Positions 1 to 11,054 of a stretch of 64,000 nt of DNA are shown piece after piece (position 1 is the first letter of the stretch; the number at the start of each line of letters is the position of its first letter). Below the pieces are notes generated by a model, which did no database searches, had not been told where the DNA came from, and saw nothing but the letters and a program-made list of their open reading frames with translations. The DNA comes from Phoma sp. XZ068 (Eukaryota; Ascomycota; Dothideomycetes; Pleosporales; Didymellaceae). The stretch spans positions 1,178,001 through 1,242,000 of the forward strand of contig RBKR01000003.1 of assembly GCA_004835665.1 (NCBI GenBank), read 5' to 3'. Position numbers and translations under genes: made by a program.

Positions 1-313
1 CAGGTAGAATCGTCGACACGGATGGGGTGGGGGAGCTCGCCCTGTTGGGTGTCAGAAGGGGCCTGCACAGCATGTAAGGGCAACGCACGTCGATGATGGG
101 CTCCTGGCCCTTGATGCCCACTTTGATCGCGTTCCTGGCGATCTTGATGTCCAGGTCCTTGCCCTTGTACTTGGACTCGATCGAAACGGTAATGTCGAGG
201 TCCTTGATCGTCTGGTCCCACTTGTAGGGCAGAGCGGCCTGCTCGGCCTGCTCCCTAGCCTTCCTCTCGGCGTCGAGCTTCTGCTGCTCCTCGGGCGGGG
301 GTGAGCCTGACAT
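1..313 (-). CDS. nudC: Nuclear movement protein NudC, 5' part (runs off the window)
   Basis: NudC is a small CS-domain (p23/HSP20-like) co-chaperone that stabilises dynein-pathway proteins such as LIS1/NudF and is needed for nuclear migration in hyphae. The ATG is at 313. Exon 1 spans 89-313 and starts MSGSPPPEEQ, followed by a charged Glu/Ala-rich stretch and then the CS-domain opening (YKWDQTIKDLDITV, then KGQEPIID). A 47-bp GT..AG intron covers 42-88, and splicing gives the family-typical junction IIDGELPHPIRVDDSTW. The coding sequence continues past position 1, so the C-terminal half of the domain is missing here through the window edge and not through a lesion. The gene is divergent from the ANTH adaptor gene. 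The identification rests on the spliced junction, which matches the NudC family from memory. Confidence 0.88.
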   Translation of the reverse strand, partial: MSGSPPPEEQQKLDAERKAREQAEQAALPYKWDQTIKDLDITVSIESKYKGKDLDIKIARNAIKVGIKGQEPIIDVRCPYMLCRPLLTPNRASSPTPSVSTILP

Positions 314-693
314 GGTGGGCGGCGGGCGTCGTGTTTGCAGCTGTTTGGCGGGGAACGTGTTTGACAGCTGGTCCCCTCCAAAACATTTGGCGGGCGCTCG
401 GCGCAGGTGCAGCGTCATCGCTAGCTGGCAGCTCGTCGCAGTGGGTCCGTCCTCATTATACGTACCAGCACCCCGGCTACACTAATCGCGCATCTGTGCT
501 GCCGCTGCCCGAACGTCGTATCCCTTTGCCATTGATAGACCCTCTGCAGTATTCTTTGCACCCAGCTGTGCCGGCATGTTGCGATAGACCCAGCGGAGCC
601 ACCGCCGCAGCCACCACGACCGGCCGCGACCCATCAAACATCGACTCTACGCGGACCCCCGGTAGCCCCCGGCTGTAGCACCCTACGGCCCTC
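314..693. promoter_or_regulatory. Divergent promoter region between nudC and the ANTH adaptor gene
   Basis: This 380-bp spacer lies between two outward-facing start codons. It is mixed in composition and has no clear TATA box near either start. Short frames cross it on both strands, but none resembles a known protein. It must hold both promoters. Confidence 0.5.
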
Positions 694-2900
694 ATGGCAA
701 GCTCCTTCGAGAAGAGCGTCAAGGGCGGGACGAAGATCAAGGTACCGCCGGCTCCCCTGAGCGCTGGGGGTTCTATCCGCCCTCACCTATCCGTTGCGAC
801 ACGCTAACGCGTCCACACAGCTTGCGGCCCCAAAGTCCAAGTATGTCGAGCATATCCTCGTCGCGACACATGCAGGCGAGGCAGGTGTCGCAGAGATCTT
901 CCGTGCCCTCACGAACCGGTTGCGCGACTCCACATGGACCATCGTCTTTAAGAGCTTGATCATCGTGCATCTTATGATACGAGAGGGCGAGCCAGAAGTC
1001 ACATTGAAGTACCTGGCGCAGAGCCCGCAGAGAAAGCTCGCTATCAATTCATTCACAGAGGGTACGTGACGCAGTCCGGGGAAGGAAGAGACCAAGACAG
1101 CATGGGCAGCGTTCTTGGCATGGCGCAGACCTCCTGTAAACTGAAGCGTCATGGTGGACCAAGGCTGAATAGCCTGCTCAGCAAACATGTGCTAACAGAA
1201 GTGTAACAGTACAGACTCAGGGTCACAACATCAGAACATACACCGAGTATCTCCTCCGTCGAGCCATTGAGTATGGCGCGACCAAAGTCGACTACGTACG
1301 TGGCGGCGAAGGACGCCTCAAGCGATTGACAGTCGAGAAAGGCCTGCTTCGAGAGGCAGAGAGCGTGCAGGAGCAGATCAGATACCTGCTGAAGTGCCAG
1401 GTACGACAGATCGTGTGCGTACGAGAACTCGGTACTGACGACGTGGCAGCCGTTCGATGATGAACCGGAGAACGAGATCACGCTGACTGCTTTCCGACTG
1501 CTTACCATGGACCTTTTGGTACTGTTCCATGTTATGAACGAGGGCACAATCAACGTTCTGGGTAAGATAACCAACCTTAGCTGGCCTATGACAATGCTGA
1601 TCAAGCAGAACACTACTTTGAAATGTCGAAACCGGATGCGACACGCGCCCTCGCTATTTACCGGACTTTTGCAAGGCAGACAGAAGCAGTAGTTCAGTAT
1701 CTCAGCTTGGCTCGCTCGCACGAGCATTCTACGCGGCTGGAGATTCCTAAGATCAAGCATGCGCCGACAAGTTTAGCAGCGTCTTTGGAGGAGTACTTGA
1801 ATGACAAAGACTTTGAAATAAACCGGCGGCAATATATTGCTGAAAAGGAGGCCAAAAAGAATGGAGGGAAGCCTACGAACGGCGCAAGCAAAGCATCAGA
1901 GCCACGACCAACGACATCAAGCCAGCCTGCTAGCCAGCCCAGTACCCAGCCACAGGTAGCACCCAAAGTCAACGCCAACGCACCGCTCATTGACTTGTTT
2001 GCCTCCTTGGAAGATAATCAGCAGACTATGCCTACCCAAGGCCCTATACAGCAGCAATACCCGCAACAGACAGGTTTCGATCCAGCGTTTCAACAGCAAG
2101 GTTTCCAACAACCATCCTTCCAAATGCCTCAACAGACCGCAAACAATATGGCTTTCGGCCAGCAGCAGCAGATGATGCCACAAAACACGCAAGGCACCAA
2201 TCCTTTCCAGATGCAGCAACCGCAACAACAGCAACAACTACAGCCGCAATTTACAGGTGCAGGTTTTGGTGGGTACACGCCTCAACCGTTCAGCCCGCAG
2301 AACAGTCTTGCACCAATACCCCAGAATGGCGTGCCGGACTTTTCGCAGCAACAGCAAATGCAAATTCCCACCATCGCTGAGCCTTTACAACAGCAGCCAA
2401 CATCTACCAATCCTTTCCGCCAGTCTATGTTACCAAGCATGACAGGCGCACCAGAGCCAAAGTTGCTGAACAATCCCACCGGTGCAAGCTCGCTCGGTCG
2501 CTCTGCGACCAACCCCTTCGCGAAACAGACCACTGGCTTCCCGCAGCAATCACCACCACCCATGGGCTCATCGCCGTTCGGTGCCCCATCGTTCCAGCCG
2601 TCGCCCTTCGCACCGCAACAGCAACAAGCGCAGCCACTCCAACCTACGCCTACAGGCACAAACCCCTTTGCCAGGAATGCATCTCCACAGAATGCTACAT
2701 CTCCGCCAGGTGGCCTCTCAGTGCACGCGACTGGAAGTACGAATCCTTTTAGGCAAAGTGCATTTGTCAACCAGCAAACTGGACAAGGCTGGCAAAACAC
2801 TGGCGGTGGCACGATTGGCGGCATGAGCATGGATCAAGTGCCTACTCAGAGCGTGTTCCCAAGGCCAGGGCAACAGCAGCAGCAGAATTTCCTTGGCTAG
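694..2900 (+). CDS. ANTH-domain endocytic adaptor, AP180/CALM (Yap1801/1802) type
   Basis: This is a clathrin-adaptor-type protein that binds phosphoinositides at the plasma membrane. Exons: 694-741, 821-1061, 1210-1400, 1450-1561 and 1609-2900, giving 627 aa with all phases consistent. The N-terminal ~280 residues form an ANTH domain, starting MASSFEKSVKGGTKIK with the Lys-rich lipid-binding start, then YVEHILVATH, and continuing through the helices with MDLLVLFHVMNEGTINVLEHYF. The rest is a Gln/Pro-rich disordered tail with five NPF motifs (TNPFQ, TNPFRQ, TNPFAK, TNPFAR, STNPFRQ). NPF motifs are the ligands of EH-domain proteins such as Ede1/Pan1. The layout, ANTH followed by an NPF-rich tail, is that of fungal AP180. 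No clear clathrin box was seen. The start at 694 is chosen because it begins the domain in frame. Confidence 0.93.
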
Positions 2901-3982
2901 GTTCCAAACAGGGTTTCGTGGGGCGATGATGAGATAATTGTTTGGGGAAGTAATTAGGTCATGTGATTGAGATCACTGACTATGGATGGATATTGCCTGC
3001 TACGGCAGGCATGGCGTTGGGCTTGGTCACGTTTCGTAGTTGCCTGGTTTTGTTACTGGAAGAGATACCTGCATCAAGCTGCAACAGCGTGCGGCGCCAG
3101 ACAAGAGATGGACTGAAGAACTTCCCTGGATAGACGAGCCAAGGGTACTGGGAGGGCTCCTTTGTAAGCTTAGTTGATTATGCAACGACTGGTCTGCCAA
3201 AGGCCTAAGTCGACGAATATAATATCGATACCGCAGCACGCCGGTTAGTCACCGACGTTCGAAAGGCCTGACTGACCCAGCATGCGGCTCTGCGCGGCCA
3301 CTCGACCAATAGCAACCAGATCAACACCAGGATTATCAGGCACCACACTACACGACACGCGTTCTTTGTTCCAAAGGACAGTCTGGACATTAGATTTCGC
3401 ACCTGGCACCCTCATGCTCACGACGGCCCCCAACCCTCCCAAACTCACTGCCACGGGTGGCAACAAGTCACGCACTCTCGCACACCCTCTCTAACACACC
3501 GACCGCCCTTTCCAAACCACACGTCATGGTGACCAGTGTCCGCAAGCCCGGTCAGGCACCCAACATGTTCGCATGTGCGGCGAAGATGTTCATGTGCTCA
3601 GACCAGTTCGCGGATATGAGCCAATGAGAGCACGTCAACTGAGCCTCAGCCACAGGCTAAGCCACTGCGGCGCAAAGGCGGTGCTAGACGACTGGGTGCT
3701 GGGGTGGTGCGTGAACGCATTGCTAGGCAAGTGAGACATGGCCCCGTGTGGAGGACTCAGGATATACAAGGTGAATAGATGACTGTTTGAGTTTGCGTGT
3801 GTCGTCCTCCTCCATTTCAACGAAGTGTATAAGTACACTTGCGAGAACTCGACCATTTCATACTTCTCACAACACTACACTGCTACACAACTATTCTTTT
3901 CAAGCTTCCAATAAGATTGGAAACTCATACAATACACCCTACAATTCCTACCGCGCCTCTACCGCGCCGTAAGATACCCACA
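2901..3982. other. Intergenic region with the promoter of the SR-rich gene
   Basis: About 1.1 kb without a supportable gene. The proximal part holds the 3' flank of the ANTH gene. The distal part has a TATA-like box at 3828-3833, followed by a leader rich in C, T and A up to the start codon at 3983. Short open frames here have no recognisable protein features. Confidence 0.5.
3828..3833 (+). promoter_or_regulatory. TATA-like box upstream of the SR-rich gene
   Basis: The sequence TATAAG lies about 155 bp before the ATG at 3983. A C/T-rich leader with repeated CACTACACTGCTACAC-like tracts follows it, as is common at fungal transcription starts. It is predicted from sequence only. Confidence 0.45.
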
Positions 3983-4675
3983 ATGTCAACATTCACATAC
4001 CACCACTCACGCACACGCTCTCGCTCCCGCGAGCGTGCATCCCCACCTCCCCTTCCGCGCCGCACATCCTTCAAACGCCAACGTCTCTTCTCCTCCTCCG
4101 ACTCAGACGACGGCTACGACGACTACCCCTACGCGGGAAACCACCGCCCCTCCCGCGCCCTAGTCCGGCGCGACCAACCCAGCCAACTCGAGCGCTGGAA
4201 CATCTGGTCCGATTCGCGCAAAGACGAGCGCGTCGACTCGGGCAACGAGGAGTCTGACCGCGAGAGGCGACGACGCCGAAGTGTGTCGTTCGCGGACGAA
4301 CATAATGGGGATGAGGAGCGTGCGTTTCGACTTCATATTGCGGCGTTGTCTTCGTCTCGGCTGCGTCATCTGTCGCCTCCGCCTAGGAGGTATCAGACTG
4401 AGTCTGATGATGAGAGGGTGAGGCCGCATGTCTGGTCTGGCGAGCTGTTCCGAAGGAGGGAGAGGTGTGTCAGTGAGGACTACGAGTCGAGGGAGCGATT
4501 GAGGTCGAGGTCTAGGGAGCGACGGCACAGGGAGAAGTTTTGGTGTTGCGATGGAGATGGTGATGAGGAAGAGATTGAGAGGGAGTTTGATGGAGAGAGG
4601 GTGGTGAGGTGGAGGAGAATTAAGAGGACGAGGACGGATGAGTGGAGGCCACTGACTGGATGGCGGAGGGTATGA
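3983..4675 (+). CDS. Arg/Ser-rich, highly charged protein of unknown function
   Basis: A single exon encodes 230 aa. I do not recognise a family. The N-terminus carries an RS-type run (HSRTRSRSRER), then PPPLPRR and a Ser/Asp cluster (SSSDSDDGYDD). The middle is an alternating acidic and basic stretch with RERRRRRSVSFADE. A second RS-like run (RLRSRSRERRHR) lies near residue 190. A Trp/Arg-rich C-terminus (WRRIKRTRTDEWRPLTGWRRV) ends the protein. RS dipeptides and basic runs suggest a nuclear, SRPK-phosphorylated protein, but no RRM or zinc finger is present, so a splicing role is speculation. The start at 3983 has a TATA box and leader upstream. An in-frame upstream start at 3839 would add a tract that looks like leader sequence. 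Confidence 0.7.
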   Translation: MSTFTYHHSRTRSRSRERASPPPLPRRTSFKRQRLFSSSDSDDGYDDYPYAGNHRPSRALVRRDQPSQLERWNIWSDSRKDERVDSGNEESDRERRRRRSVSFADEHNGDEERAFRLHIAALSSSRLRHLSPPPRRYQTESDDERVRPHVWSGELFRRRERCVSEDYESRERLRSRSRERRHREKFWCCDGDGDEEEIEREFDGERVVRWRRIKRTRTDEWRPLTGWRRV

Positions 4676-5491
4676 AGGAGGTATGGCTCGTTGCAGTTCG
4701 TTTAGCTTGGAGCAATGGTTCTTTTGGCTTTTTTGGCATAGAAGGCTGGTTTTTCGGATGTACGGATGGTCGTTGGAGTCCTTAACTTTTTGGCGTTGGT
4801 CATTTACTTTGTAACGGTATTACGGCGTTTGCGGGATACGTTACCATAACAAAAAAAGTAGACAATGGTGGAGATGATAATAAGATAGTTGGAGATACAT
4901 GTGACATATTCCCATGTGAATTAGTCACTACCTAGTGTCAGTTTGTATGCCTCTCGGGGTCCACAGGATTCGTACATCGGCACAAAGCACAACCCGATTT
5001 TCCAGCAAAGAGAGGTGGGAACGATGGCAATTATTATGATTAATGATCAGAACACATGCTACAACAGTTGTAGTTGCAGGCTGAAGAGAGAGTATCTCGA
5101 AACTACGACAAACATGTACAATTATTACCCAGTGACTGCATGCGGCTGCTGGGAGCCTTCCCAAGCGCGAAAAACGAACGATGATATCAGCCTGTACGAA
5201 TTGTTGATCACTACAGCCAAGCCTACTCCTCTAAATGAACTGTCAGCAGTAACGCTGAGAACGAGCCCCTTCGCTACTGTTTTGTCGGCGTTCCATTGAG
5301 GTTCTATCTAAAAGCAGACTTGTGAGAGCTTGAGCTGTTAGCAAAATTGTCGAAAAGGAATGAGAAACCCCAAAGCACAATCTCAACATTATTGAAGGAC
5401 TCGAGGTGAACAGCATTGACATGGACCGGCCTTAGATACTGAAGCTAGAACTTTGCGTGGCAGTCAAGCAAGACTTCTGATCCCTCTCGCA

Positions 5492-5628
5492 GCCTGCAGC
5501 GACAAAATTGGCCTGCCCACCCCTGCCGCGACGAACATGGCCTGCCCAACCCTGCCGCGACGAACATGGCCTGCCCAACCCTGCCGCGACAAAAATGGCC
5601 TGTCCGGGCAGCGAAGAACATGGCCTGG
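5492..5628. repeat. 29-bp tandem repeat, about 4.5 copies
   Basis: Three near-identical 29-bp units lie at 5511-5539, 5540-5568 and 5569-5597. Each starts GCCTGCCCA and ends GACGAACATG or GACAAAAATG. Degenerate partial units flank them (from 5492, and 5598-5622). The units differ at only a few positions, which points to recent slippage or unequal crossing-over. Confidence 0.9.
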
Positions 5629-5750
5629 CGTTTCCTAAAGATTCACAGCTATCATTGGGCGGAAGTCTTCAGCACAGGGGATCACAGTGCTATCCACCAA
5701 TGAGGACCCTTACATCTTACCAGGTACACTCATGCACCACAATCCTTCGC

Positions 5751-5797
5751 CGGTTCGCTCTTCGCTTCGCCCTTCGTTTCGCTCTTCGCTTCGCTCC
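5751..5797. repeat. TTCGCT-type short tandem repeat
   Basis: A run of CTTCGC/TTCGCT hexamers with a few changes spans about 47 bp. It lies about 100 bp upstream of the TATA-like box of the small orphan gene. Confidence 0.8.
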
Positions 5798-5893
5798 ACT
5801 CTGTTCTGCTTTGGGTGAAAGTGAATGACAGTGGAGAATGAGTATCCGTGACCAGAACAAGGCACACTTGCAGACGTGATCGCTGGAAAGATG

Positions 5894-5900
5894 TATAAGA
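5894..5900 (+). promoter_or_regulatory. TATA-like box of the small two-exon gene
   Basis: TATAAGA lies about 120 bp upstream of the ATG at 6018, a normal distance for a fungal gene with a short leader. It supports transcription of the small gene on the plus strand. Confidence 0.5.
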
Positions 5901-6017
5901 GACGATATGTCTCTGCAAGGAGTGAAGCATTCAGCAACCTGAAAGACAGTTTCAATTCCATTCTCTTTTGAAACCCAGCATATTGAAGCCTATTCATACA
6001 ATCCATACATCGCCAAC

Positions 6018-6332
6018 ATGGGCAAGGTTTCACCACCCAAACCTCGCATCTCTACTTCACCGCAGACCCACCCCAGCTTGACTGCGTGCAACGCCCTCCA
6101 AACTACTACTGGACAGGCCACAAGTGGTGAGAGACCATATACCGAAATGATCGCCTGTAACGGTATGCATGTACCGACTATCATAGTATCAGTATAGACT
6201 TACATCAGAACTACAGGTCTCTTCGACCTGCCCATTACCTCTGGTGGTAGGACTCGCCGTTCAAGTTCAATGGAGGTACTCGTTGGTTTGGATGCTGGGG
6301 ATACTCAACCTACAACTCAAGGGAACAGTTAG
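6018..6332 (+). CDS. Small two-exon protein of unknown function (86 aa)
   Basis: Not a recognised family. Exon 1 is 6018-6162 and exon 2 is 6217-6332. The 54-bp intron has a GTATGC donor and a CTACAG acceptor. Splicing keeps the frame (...EMIACN, then GLFDLPITSGG) and ends at a stop at 6330-6332. The protein is polar and Ser/Thr/Pro-rich, with no signal peptide and no membrane segment. It has a TATA box at 5894 and an A/C-rich leader with CCAACATGG around the start. The matched splice sites, clean frame and promoter are the support. The size is typical of lineage-restricted stress- or development-linked genes, but nothing in the sequence names a function. Confidence 0.6.
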
Positions 6333-6723
6333 GGATGAGGAAGCGGAAAGCAAGTTTTGTAGCTTCAATGGTCCGAGACAACGAGTATGAACGTAGAAGA
6401 CATAGTAATGATATTGAGTAGTAGTAAGAAATGGCTGACGTTGATATGTACCAAACGCACCGATGTAGATATGCATGCCGTGATGAAGTGACTTCATTGC
6501 TGTTGAGACCATGACCATTGTGTTGCGCAGAGAACCTCTTAACTAACATCGTAGCCCAGGACTCGCTCAAGACGCACAATCGTATCGCTCATCAAGCTCC
6601 GAGTTCCATTTTCCCATCTTGACCTGGTCGTCATCGTTATCGTGTACTGCGACTGCAACCCTCCTCGTCTGTCTCAATGCCCTGACTTGCAGAAAGACAA
6701 AGTCAAGCACTTGCCCCTTTCTA
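6333..6723. other. Convergent 3' flanks
   Basis: 391 bp between the stop codons of the small orphan (+) and the RBR ligase (-). It should hold both 3' UTRs. No other gene is seen. Confidence 0.5.
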
Positions 6724-8089
6724 TTACTCGACCACAGGCAGATGCATATGTCCACACGAGCGCCAGTCACCTCCCAAGCAAATATAGCAGAATTGGTGTT
6801 GGCATTTCCAGCCTGCATCTTGTCAGAACCATCGTTTCCAAGAGCGGAATGACCTTGAACTTACAGGTGATGTGGTTGCAGCCACCATTCTTTTGGATGG
6901 GACTTCCACAATTCGGGCACTTTTTCAGGCTTCCAACGGCTTTCTCACTGGCCTCCTCTTCCTTCGTGCGTTCGTCACGCTCCTTTTGTCCACTGGTACG
7001 GTACTCATACTCCTCGCACGTCTCATCGTCGTGGTACGGTACCTCATGTGTAATGCAAAACCGAGCATGGCACTCTACACAGGCGAAGACGTTGCCGACC
7101 TCGTCCTGGTCATGGATCTGACCGGAGAGACAACCCTCAGCTCTACACCAGCGGAAATTCGGGTCTGAGCTGAGTGCACTGCGGGCCTGGAATGCATCAT
7201 ACCTCTCAAACACCTCGCTGCTGGCGTAGTCTTTGATGTTCTCGTAGGTAAGATTGATCTTGCACGTTGTGCCGGGGCATCTAACCTCTTGCCAGCCATT
7301 TTCTCCAAGCTGAGAGGTAATCCATGCAGCGTAGCAGCTGCCACATACTTCTGCATTATGTGTACAAGACGAGAGGGAAGGAATTTCGACCACAAGAGCG
7401 CTGTCGCCACAAACCGTGCAATCGCGTGCAGGGAAAGGCGATCGGCGGGGTCGTCCTTCCTGCGCTCCTCTTCCTTCCTCCTGGAGCTGGCGGGAGGAAT
7501 GGTGACCCACCCGTGGAGCGTCCGTGCAAGGTGAGCTGCGGTCCAGATCAATAGGGTGATCTCTCGTACCCAGACGTGTAGCATCGAGCTGAGTGTCATC
7601 ATCCTGCGACGTGCGATACATAAAGGCACTGTTTGCCCGTTGCCTGTCTATGAGCATAAGCAGATCATCCTCCTCTGCTTGCAAGCGCTCGGCAAGCTTC
7701 CGGTCCTCCTCCTCTTGTTGAATGGCAGTCAAAGTCCGCGGAACGCCAGAACCCGGCCTATTGTTGGCACCATTCGTGCGTTCATGCCTCTTGTTTGCGC
7801 CGGGAGTGAGAGGACTAAGACTATGACGCCTCTTCCTTTCAGTCGCACGTTGGAACAGGTTGCTCTTTCGCTCTATCGACTGCTGTCCAAACTGGGATGG
7901 GTCGTTATTGGAGGGCTTGGGAGATATCTCAGGCTCAAAAAGGAAGTCATGCTCACTATCAATCACGATGGAGCTCGTGGAGGTGGAACGGTGAGTAGAC
8001 CATTGTTTACGCGCCGCACCGGCTTCACGAGCTTGACGGAAACGTAATTCGTGCCTCAGAGCTTCTGTGGAGATGCTGGAAATGTCCAT
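6724..8089 (-). CDS. RBR (RING-IBR-RING) E3 ubiquitin ligase
   Basis: RBR ligases take ubiquitin from an E2 onto a catalytic Cys in RING2 and then onto the substrate. Exon 1 is 6865-8089 and exon 2 is 6724-6812, with a 52-bp intron between them. The protein is 437 aa. The first ~220 residues are polar and disordered, with an acidic coiled stretch (IQQEEEDRKLAERLQAEEDD). RING1 starts at about residue 224 (CTVCGD), the IBR covers about 295-357 (WCRAEGC, then ACVECHARFC), and RING2 covers about 391-425 (CPNCGSPIQKNGGCNHITC). By alignment with RBR enzymes the catalytic Cys should be C404 in NGGC. The intron cuts RING2 right after HIT. Only the spliced form completes it (WKCQHQFCYICLGDW-like) and then ends GHMHLPVVE. 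The substrate is unknown. Confidence 0.92.
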
Positions 8090-8555
8090 CGTCGCGAATA
8101 GTTTGTTACGATCGATGATGGTGCTTGAAGTGTGGTTATGGAAGAAGCGAGGCTTGTTGACCGCAGCTCATGGGTTGTTCTTGCCTGGTGGAGAGGTGAG
8201 GTGAGGCGTTATTTCCGACGATCGAGGTGAGAGAAGGTGCGATCATTGCGCCTGTTAAACCTGAGTGAGCATGAGAATGGAAACATCAGTCACGAAAAAC
8301 TGGCTTGAAATATTACACATAATTTGATACACCGTACTATCCGATCCACGTCGCCGAATTTCGAAGTGGAGCCTGTCTCAGCAGGACTGAATGTCAATTT
8401 ACAAGAACGCCTTGCTCCTTGCTCGTCGTTGGAGCGTCCCAGTTTGATGTCATTACAGCCGTGATAGTCCCGTTTCTGCTTTCCTAGAAGCAAACCATGC
8501 GGGTATATTCGAGTTGACAAACATGTTTCGGTTAACATCTGCCCTTCCTGCTGCC
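8090..8555. other. Upstream region of the RBR gene and 3' flank of the PAP2 gene
   Basis: 466 bp between two minus-strand genes. It holds the RBR promoter on its left and the PAP2 3' UTR on its right. No coding signal or clear TATA box is seen. Confidence 0.45.
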
Positions 8556-10350
8556 TCAAATCTGCTGTGGCGTTGTCCCAGCAGCATGTGGTGGTGGAGG
8601 TGGGCCAACGTCTCTTCTGTCGCTCAAATCCCCAGTTGGCGACATTGTATTCAAATGAGGCGGAACAAAAGTGTTAACAGGTGGGGGTGGGGGTGTAGGG
8701 TTCGGCGAGATTCCTTGCGGGGGATGGTAGCCAGTGTCGGTTAATCGTCCTGAGACCGGATTGTATGCTCCTCCGGTTGGCTGGAGCTCGTAGGGCTCGT
8801 CATCCTCGGAGGATGAGTAGTCATATGACTCCATTCGACGCTGGCGCGCCGCGGTTGCGGCAAAAGGATTCGAAGTCGGCATTTCGTTCTGGTACCTATT
8901 GACCTTTGTAGATAACGAAGAGTCTAAGGTGTTCGATCGGTAAGTTGATCCCAACGTGTCAGAGCGGTAATTGCTCGATGCTAGCGTGTCGCTGCGATCC
9001 ACTCCGTAGGCTGCGTCTCCTTGGCGTCGGCGTTGCGAGTTCGAGATCTGTTGTCGAAAGACGTTGCCACCGTGCTCGTTATCTCCAGTCACCGCAATGC
9101 CGGATGCTTCTCCTCGCTCTTCGTCAATTGGACCTAGCGGCTTCCCCATTTGCCTTAGCGGCTGTACATCTTCATCAATCATGATCTGAGGAGTCGGTGG
9201 TGGAGCAGGTCCGCGGCCCCATGCTCGAATTGGATAGGCACGGCCCTTCTTCCAAGTCTCTGAGACTGGGGGGAAGTACTGTCGATAAGCGGCCCAAGCT
9301 ACAAGTATACCAAGAGTAGCGCCGGAAAGAACATCGAAAGGGTGGTGACGTGCGTCCATGATGCGCGTACCGGTGATGAGAGCAGCACCGAGGGTTGGGA
9401 CCATGACGACGAATGACCTCCAAACCTCACCCTTGGCATCCAGAACATGCAACTTGGCAGCGAGGTAGAGAGAGAGATAGAACAATCCAGCGAATGAGAC
9501 TGTTATACATTAGCTCATTGTACGAGTAAGCAGTTGGATCAACCTACCGCTGCTGTGCCCGGAGGGAAAGCTCTTGAAACCATCCTGGAGAATGTAATTA
9601 TCGGTTTGTGTGCAGATATCGATGGTAGCGAGCGTCAAGCTCAACGGGTCAATCTTCACACCCTCTCTAATCTTGCATCTATAACCCGTCAGTTGCTGAT
9701 ACTACTCTCTGAGTTTCCTCTAGCATACCGGTCAATGAGATCAGGTCGCGGCTTTCCAATTGCGTTCTTCAGCGCTCCTGTAATAGTGAAGGCTGCGCCT
9801 ACACTCAGGCCAAGACCGAGGATACCACAGTTCAACTCCCACAGGCGGTCTTTGAATCTATATCTACCGCTCAGGCGCTTGACTCCAGCCCTGCCCGCAG
9901 GCATGGCAGTCTGATGTGAGAACAATCCATCAATAACGAGTGTGTAGAAGGCGATGATGACCACTGGGCCACCAACGACGATGACGCATAGCAGTGGGAC
10001 GGGTACGCGCTCCTTGACGGCGAACGGGTAGTGGAGGGTGTAGTTCTGCAGCGCGAAGTGCTGGTGGAAGGGCGGAACTTTGTCGATGATGGTGAAGAGG
10101 CCAATGAGAACCCTGTAAACGGTCGTGATTAGCTGAGTGGGCTTGCGGAAGGTGGTCGTGTGCTTGCGGGAGGAGCGATGGAGGCCTTACACTATGATGA
10201 GGTAGTCGATGATATATCTGCATTCGTTAGCATACGTTCATTGTGTCCCTTCGGGTGTAGCTATACGCACGAGAATATCACGCGCTTTGGCAGCCGCTTC
10301 TTGGAGAAGGGCAGGCGCTCAGGGAGCTGTTTCGATGTCCACTCGTCCAT
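8556..10350 (-). CDS. PAP2-type lipid phosphate phosphatase (Lpp1/Dpp1-like)
   Basis: An integral-membrane phosphatase expected to dephosphorylate phosphatidic acid, diacylglycerol pyrophosphate or similar lipids. Exons (minus): 10271-10350, 10191-10217, 9729-10112, 9548-9678 and 8556-9499, giving 521 aa with all phases consistent. The three PAP2 signatures are present: KNAIGKPRP (K-x6-RP), FPSGHSS, and R-x5-H-x3-D in TRIMDARHHPFD. Several hydrophobic helices surround them. After the catalytic core comes a cytosolic tail of about 240 residues rich in Ser, Asp and Pro, ending in a poly-Pro tract. The tail is longer than in the yeast enzymes. The 27-bp second exon is short but is needed to keep the frame. 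The gene is divergent from the alpha/beta hydrolase gene. Confidence 0.93.
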
Positions 10351-11054
10351 GGTGCACTACTGCATTCGAACACGCCCCAAAAAATCTCCGGCAGTTCCGG
10401 TGCGCGATTGCGGTGCCTTAAGGATAAAGTACAGTATGTGACGACGGGGTGCGGCAGTCAAACAGATGTCGAATGTTTCGGCGGTCTCGCGGATTCAATT
10501 GTTACAACAAGCGCCCTCGCCCGGAGAGACGCGATGCAGCGAAAAGAGAGCAGAAGCGACAATTGGCAGGGCGTCTGGGGTGTATAAGGACCGACGGAGT
10601 GCTCAGGGCGCAATGTGCTCAGCAAAGTGGGCAGTGAGCATGGCTGTGAGGCGCAGGCAGGAGCTGATGGATACAAGCGCAAGCTGCCCAGCGAACCCTG
10701 TCTTGCTGATCGTCCAAGCCATGACATGCTTGGCTCTCCCAGATCCCCGCCCTCGCGCTCCGTTAGCGCCCGTGTCTTGCGCGTCTTCAATTTGACTCGC
10801 CGCGAGATGGCCGGCCGAGCAATGCGGTTCAAATTGTGGGAGCGCTGGTGCTCACTCAGCCGCACTTGGTGTGCTGTGCTGGTGGCGCTTGCCGTATCCA
10901 CCGGGTCTAGCTAGCGCAGCAGCTGGTGATCAGCTTACCTTTCTTTCTGCAGTGTACACCATCTGTCTATTTCCGTGCTGTACAACTCCCCCATTGGTCA
11001 GCCATTTGCATTTTGGTACTTCCTTTCGCCTTGTCTAGGCGGCTTAATTCAGAT
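10351..11054. promoter_or_regulatory. Divergent promoter region, PAP2 and alpha/beta hydrolase genes
   Basis: About 700 bp between opposite start codons. Overlapping short frames occur on both strands, but none has domain features. A pyrimidine-rich tract lies just before the hydrolase start. Confidence 0.45.

Larger units (their letters stand above)
4676..6017. other. Intergenic region with tandem repeats and a promoter
   Basis: About 1.3 kb without a supported gene. It contains the 3' flank of the SR-rich gene, a roughly 4.5-copy 29-bp tandem repeat (5492-5628), a TTCGCT-type short repeat (5751-5797) and a TATA-like box (5894-5900). A 118-codon frame at 4943-5299 (+) has no recognisable domain and is not called. 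Confidence 0.5.
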
